A stretch of DNA of 64,000 nucleotides. It comes from Exiguobacterium artemiae 255-15. GTDB lineage: Bacteria; Bacillota; Bacilli; Exiguobacteriales; Exiguobacteriaceae. The notes below the pieces were generated by a model that was not told the origin of the DNA, ran no database searches, and was given only the letters and a program-made list of their open reading frames with translations. Position numbers and translations under genes: made by a program. The first letter of the stretch is position 1. Each line of letters begins with the position of its first letter. The stretch is from positions 2,444,001 through 2,508,000 of the forward strand of contig NC_010556.1 of assembly GCF_000019905.1 (NCBI RefSeq). The letters run 5' to 3'. Positions 60,690 to 64,000 of the stretch are shown here, piece by piece.

Positions 60690-61877
60690 ATGAAACATTT
60701 CGCCCCATCTATTGCGATTGATCGGTTACCCGCTCCGGTCTTTGCCGAGCTCGCCCAGCGGATCGGTGCAGTCAAGGCTGCCGGTCATGACGTCATCACG
60801 CTTGGTCAGGGAACACCGGATCAGACGACACCCGTACATATTCTGGATGCCTTGAAAGAAGCGATCAATGACGCTTCAAACCTCCAGTACCCGCCGTTTC
60901 GCGGACACGATTTCCTCAAACAGGCTGTCGCGGATTTTTATCAGTCAGAGTTTGGCGTAAACATCGATCCGGCCTCTGAAGTCGCCATTTTGCTCGGCAG
61001 CAAAGCCGGTATCGTCGCTTTACCGCAAACGATCGTCAATCCCGGTGAAGGTGTCATTGTTCCTGATCCCGGATACCCGGATTACTTATCCGGCGCCGCC
61101 CTTGCCGGAGCTTACCCGATCACATTGCCGCTCCTTGCGGAAAATGCCTTTTTACCTGACTACACGTTACTTGATACGACAGATGTCGAACGGGCCCGGA
61201 TGTTGTTCCTCAACTACCCGAGCAATCCGACCGGGGCGACGGCAACAGCGGAAGCCTTCGAGCAAACGGTTTCCTTCGCTGATGCGAACGACATTTGCGT
61301 CGTCCACGACCTCGCCTACGGCGGAATCAGCTTCGACGGTCCGACCCGCAGTTTCCTCCAGACGGAAGGCGCAAAAGACGTCGGAATCGAACTGTTTTCA
61401 TTATCGAAACGTTTTAACATGTCCGGTTTCCGAATCGCCTTCGCCATCGGGAATCCGTCCGTCATCGCAAGTATCGAGACGTACCAGGAACACTTATACG
61501 TCAGTGCTTTCACGCCGATTCAACAGGCAGCAACCGTCGCTCTTTCAAGCGATCAGACGTGTGTCCGCGAACTGAGCGCTCTGTATGAAGCCCGGCGTGA
61601 TGCCTTGTTCGGAAAGTTACAGGAAATCGGTTGGGACGGACCGATCCCGGGCGGTTCGTTCTTCGTCTGGTTGCCGGTCCCGTCCGGCTACACGTCCCAA
61701 AGCTTTACCGATCACCTGCTCGACGAAGCGCATGTCGCCGTCACACCGGGACATTTCTTCGGCGAATACGGGGAAGGTTACGTCCGGATCAGTCTGATTG
61801 CCGACGCCGAACGATTGGTCGAAGCGGCAGAACGGATTGGTCAATTGAATCTGTTTCGTCAGACCGTTGCGGAATAA
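60690..61877 (+). CDS. mtnE: PLP aminotransferase, MtnE-like
   Basis: The 395-aa fold-type I aminotransferase resembles B. subtilis MtnE (YkrV): DVITLGQGTPDQTTP, VPDPGYPDYLSG, LNYPSNPTGA, VVHDLAYGGISFDGP and the PLP lysine in SLSKRFNMSGFR. MtnE makes methionine from ketomethylthiobutyrate in the methionine salvage path. The adjacent SAM-riboswitch-controlled metNIQ operon supports a sulfur amino acid role. GGAGGAAG precedes the ATG. Whether it is MtnE or another aminotransferase of the same group needs the enzyme data. Confidence 0.75.
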   Translation: MKHFAPSIAIDRLPAPVFAELAQRIGAVKAAGHDVITLGQGTPDQTTPVHILDALKEAINDASNLQYPPFRGHDFLKQAVADFYQSEFGVNIDPASEVAILLGSKAGIVALPQTIVNPGEGVIVPDPGYPDYLSGAALAGAYPITLPLLAENAFLPDYTLLDTTDVERARMLFLNYPSNPTGATATAEAFEQTVSFADANDICVVHDLAYGGISFDGPTRSFLQTEGAKDVGIELFSLSKRFNMSGFRIAFAIGNPSVIASIETYQEHLYVSAFTPIQQAATVALSSDQTCVRELSALYEARRDALFGKLQEIGWDGPIPGGSFFVWLPVPSGYTSQSFTDHLLDEAHVAVTPGHFFGEYGEGYVRISLIADAERLVEAAERIGQLNLFRQTVAE

Positions 61878-61891
61878 TTCTGAAAAAACGT

Positions 61892-61921
61892 TTGACAAAT
61901 GGGAATGATTTCCGTTACAGT
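61892..61921 (+). promoter_or_regulatory. Promoter of the metNIQ operon
   Basis: TTGACA (61892-61897) is followed after 18 bases by TACAGT (61916-61921). It lies 20 bases before the S-box riboswitch. Confidence 0.7.
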
Positions 61922-61940
61922 AAGTCCCAACAGCATATCT

Positions 61941-62107
61941 ACTTATCGAGAGCGACCGAGGGATTAGGCCCAACGACGTCCGGCAACCACCTTTAAGGAA
62001 CGGTGCCACATCCTACAGAATGTTTCATTCTGAGAGATAAGTTACGAAATCTTACACTTCGTCGCTTTTTTCTGGTTGCTCTTAACTGGAAAAAAGCGAT
62101 TTTTTTG
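61941..62107 (+). ncRNA. SAM-I (S-box) riboswitch with terminator
   Basis: The P1 stem ACTTATC (61941-61947) pairs with GATAAGT (62036-62042). Conserved S-box core elements GAGAGCGACCGAGGGA and GGCCCAACGACGTCCGGCAA are present. The expression platform ends with a TCGCTTTTTT (62062-62071) and AAAAAAGCGA (62090-62099) terminator, then T7. Low SAM should let the antiterminator form and permit metNIQ transcription. Confidence 0.95.
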
Positions 62108-62126
62108 TATAGGGAGGAAACGACAG

Positions 62127-63140
62127 ATGATTGAATTTAAAGGAATCACCAAACGGTTCGTTCGTGACCGGACACCAATCTTTGCATTACGCGACGTCAA
62201 TTTAACGATTCAGCAAGGTGAAATCTTTGGCATCATCGGTGAATCCGGTGCCGGAAAAAGCACCCTGCTCCGTCTGATCAATGGACTGGAGACACCGACA
62301 CAAGGAACGGTTAAAGTATCGGGTATCAATCTGTCGGATCTCTCAAAAGGCAGCTTACGCGAACTGCGATTGAACATCGGGATGATTTTTCAACACTTTC
62401 AACTGATTCAATCCCGGAATGTCGCCGACAATATCGCCTTCGCTTTAAAGGCTGCCGGCGTCAAACGGACTGACTTCCCGCAACGGATTAAAGAGCTCGT
62501 CTCCCTGGTCGGGCTTGAAGGCTTCGAGACGAATTTCCCGAGTCAGCTCAGCGGCGGTCAAAAGCAACGGGTCGGGATTGCCCGTGCCCTTGCGAATAAT
62601 CCGAGCGTCCTGTTATGTGACGAAGCCACGTCCGCTCTTGATCCGGTCACGACGCTGCAAATTCTCGAACTGCTGAAAGACTTGAATGAACGGCTTGGCC
62701 TGACGATTATTCTTATCACCCATGAAATCGAAGTCGTCAAACAGATCTGTCACCGTGTTGCCGTCATGGCACAAGGTGAAGTCGTCGAAGTCGCCAGTAC
62801 ATATGACCTGTTCAGTCAGCCGGCCCATGATGTCACGAAACATTATGTCGATACGGCACTCCAGATCGAGTTGCCGGAACGGATTTTGCGGACGACACCG
62901 GGAAAAATCATCCGCCTGCAATTCACGGGTGAAAAGACCGGTGAAAGTACGTTATCGGAAGCAATCAAACAGTTTGATATCTCCGTCAGCATTCTTCACG
63001 GCAAGGTCGATTATATCCAGAACGTCGCTTTCGGAGTGCTGATCGTCAGTTTGACCGGTCCGACGCTTCACGTGAATAAGGCCCTGACATGGCTCGAAGA
63101 ACAACTTCACACACTTGAGGTGATCCAGGATGTGGCTTGA
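62127..63140 (+). CDS. metN: Methionine ABC transporter ATPase MetN
   Basis: A 337-aa ATPase with Walker A GESGAGKST (35-43), signature LSGGQKQRVGIARA, Walker B VLLCDEATSALD and a C-terminal NIL domain (about 260-337) that binds methionine and inhibits the transporter. It starts at ATG 62127 with AGGGAGGAA. First gene of metNIQ, under S-box control. Overlaps metI by 11 bases. Confidence 0.95.
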   Translation: MIEFKGITKRFVRDRTPIFALRDVNLTIQQGEIFGIIGESGAGKSTLLRLINGLETPTQGTVKVSGINLSDLSKGSLRELRLNIGMIFQHFQLIQSRNVADNIAFALKAAGVKRTDFPQRIKELVSLVGLEGFETNFPSQLSGGQKQRVGIARALANNPSVLLCDEATSALDPVTTLQILELLKDLNERLGLTIILITHEIEVVKQICHRVAVMAQGEVVEVASTYDLFSQPAHDVTKHYVDTALQIELPERILRTTPGKIIRLQFTGEKTGESTLSEAIKQFDISVSILHGKVDYIQNVAFGVLIVSLTGPTLHVNKALTWLEEQLHTLEVIQDVA

Positions 63141-63795
63141 ACGCATTGAAATCATGTTACCGGAGCTTGCGAAAGCGTTAGGTGAGACCGCCTTAATGGT
63201 CGGAATTTCACTGGGCTTTGCTCTCATCGTCGGCATTCCACTCGGGATTTTGTTGTTCATCACGGACCGCGGATTGTTTTTCCAGAACGTCTTCGTTCGC
63301 AGCATCTTGGACTTTTTCGTTAATATCGTCCGTTCGTTACCGTTCATCATCCTGCTCGTCGCGTTGATTCCATTGACACAATTATTACTCGATAACACGA
63401 TTGGTCCGACAGCGGCTTCCGTCAGTCTGAGTGTCGCTGCCATCCCGTTTCTCGCCCGGCTCGTCGAGACATCGCTCCGTGAGATTCCACCGGGATTGAT
63501 TGAAGCAGCGGAAGCATGCGGCGCGACACCGTTTCGGATCATCATCAGTGCACTCTTACCGGAAGCCCTTCCCAGCATTATTCAAGCCGTCACCTTAACG
63601 ACGATCAGCCTGATCGGTTTTTCCGCCATGGCGGGTATCGTCGGCGGTGGCGGTGTCGGTGACCTGGCTATCCGCTTCGGCTATTACCGGTACGATAATG
63701 TCGTCATGATTGTGACAATCGTCGTCCTCGTCATCATTGTTCAAAGTATTCAAGGGCTCGGCAATGTTCTGGCCCGTCGTGCTGATAAACGGTAA
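63130..63795 (+). CDS. metI: Methionine ABC transporter permease MetI
   Basis: The 221-aa permease has five helices and the coupling loop GLIEAAEACGATPFRIIISA. It forms the transport path for D- and L-methionine. The ATG at 63130 is inside the metN end with GAGGTGATC. Confidence 0.93.
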   Translation: MWLERIEIMLPELAKALGETALMVGISLGFALIVGIPLGILLFITDRGLFFQNVFVRSILDFFVNIVRSLPFIILLVALIPLTQLLLDNTIGPTAASVSLSVAAIPFLARLVETSLREIPPGLIEAAEACGATPFRIIISALLPEALPSIIQAVTLTTISLIGFSAMAGIVGGGGVGDLAIRFGYYRYDNVVMIVTIVVLVIIVQSIQGLGNVLARRADKR

Positions 63796-63829
63796 CTACA
63801 AATAGAGAACTTCAAGGGAGAGAATGAAG

Positions 63830-64000
63830 ATGAAAAAACGTTATGCCTTTTTAGCAACAGGATTACTCGGTGCCGGAATTCTTGCCGGTTGCGGTGACAG
63901 CAGTGCCAAAGAAGACAATAAATCGATCAAGATCGGCGCAACGAGCGGTCCCTACAGTGACATGGTCAAAGAAGCAATTCAACCCGGGCTTGAAAAGAAA
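63830..64000 (+). CDS. metQ: Methionine-binding lipoprotein MetQ (cut by window end)
   Basis: The first 57 codons are present. MKKRYAFLATGLLGAGILAGC gives a signal peptide with lipobox LAGC (18-21), followed by KIGATSGPYSDMVKEAIQP, which matches the start of MetQ/NlpA binding proteins. It captures methionine for MetNI. The ATG has GGGAGAGAA upstream and the gene follows metI by 34 bases. The end lies outside the window. Confidence 0.93.
   Translation, partial: MKKRYAFLATGLLGAGILAGCGDSSAKEDNKSIKIGATSGPYSDMVKEAIQPGLEKK

Noticed and set aside
61631-61996. A plus-strand ORF overlapping the end of the aminotransferase gene and the riboswitch
   Set aside because: It is an out-of-frame shadow that enters the S-box, with no ribosome binding site.
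1-64000. CRISPR arrays, tRNA or rRNA genes
   Set aside because: No regularly spaced direct repeats and no tRNA-like arms or rRNA signatures were seen on either strand by eye.

Overview
The window looks like a chromosomal segment of a low-to-mid GC Firmicute of the order Bacillales, most likely an Exiguobacterium (inference). Reasons: strong AGGAGG-type ribosome binding sites, frequent TTG/GTG starts, a Bacillus-like gene order opuE/putP - gatCAB - dgkB - rlmCD, a BceRS-BceAB module, an S-box riboswitch on metNIQ, CodY- and CcpA-like operators, and copies of an intergenic repeat common in Bacillaceae. No rRNA, tRNA, CRISPR or prophage was seen; the only transposable element is one IS200/IS605-type tnpB element.

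Layout. 0-5.4 kb: the tail of an SGNH hydrolase, a 34-residue membrane peptide, a membrane protein, a quinone/aromatic detoxification pair (MhqD/MhqO-like) and an ABC exporter (YhaQP/NatAB-like). 5.4-13.2 kb (minus): an antimicrobial-peptide sensing and resistance block with two complete BceAB transporters flanking one BceRS two-component pair, followed by an XRE regulator. 13.3-24.2 kb: PTS EIIA-Glc, an M3 oligopeptidase, a GGDEF-EAL protein, a CBS protein, a chemoreceptor, an AraC regulator and a teichoic-acid type glycerophosphotransferase. 24.2-25.5 kb: an intergenic repeat and a two-gene cassette with a DUF1643-like protein. 25.6-36.4 kb (minus): rlmCD, dgkB, gatBAC, mntH, putP, P5C dehydrogenase and a cysteine-free HesB-like protein. 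36.5-44.2 kb: a lipoprotein, Bcp peroxiredoxin, an OppA-type binding protein with CodY-like boxes, a three-repeat HNH-associated DNA-binding protein, a second repeat copy, an active-looking diguanylate cyclase, a YktB-like protein and a secreted protein. 44.3-48.6 kb (minus): polyamine operon regulator-potABCD. 48.8-57.5 kb: DegV, a TspO-like membrane protein, a YqkB-like protein, an MHYT-GGDEF-EAL protein, an ECF sigma/anti-sigma pair, a persulfide sensor CstR, YceI, an SMP-30 lactonase and an MBL hydrolase. 57.6-64 kb: an alpha-glucosidase, a frameshifted tnpB element, an MtnE-like aminotransferase and the S-box controlled metNIQ operon, cut off by the window end in metQ.

How the genes work together. 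Nutrient uptake and salvage dominate (peptide, proline, polyamine, Mn, methionine). Sequence-level regulation can be read for several: two CodY-like boxes at the OppA promoter and single ones before a membrane-protein gene and the mtnE-like gene; cre-like sites at the P5C dehydrogenase start site and inside the degV promoter spacer; an MntR-like site at mntH; a BceR-like palindrome before the first BceAB; a CstR-like palindrome at cstR; and a SAM-I riboswitch on metNIQ. c-di-GMP signalling is represented by one diguanylate cyclase with intact catalytic and I-site motifs and two EAL proteins whose GGDEF domains have lost key residues.

No clearly new multi-gene system was found. The best leads are the sandwiched double BceAB locus, the frameshifted tnpB element with both ends preserved, two diverged copies of one structured intergenic repeat, a ribosome binding site embedded in a terminator-like hairpin, and two small ORFs.
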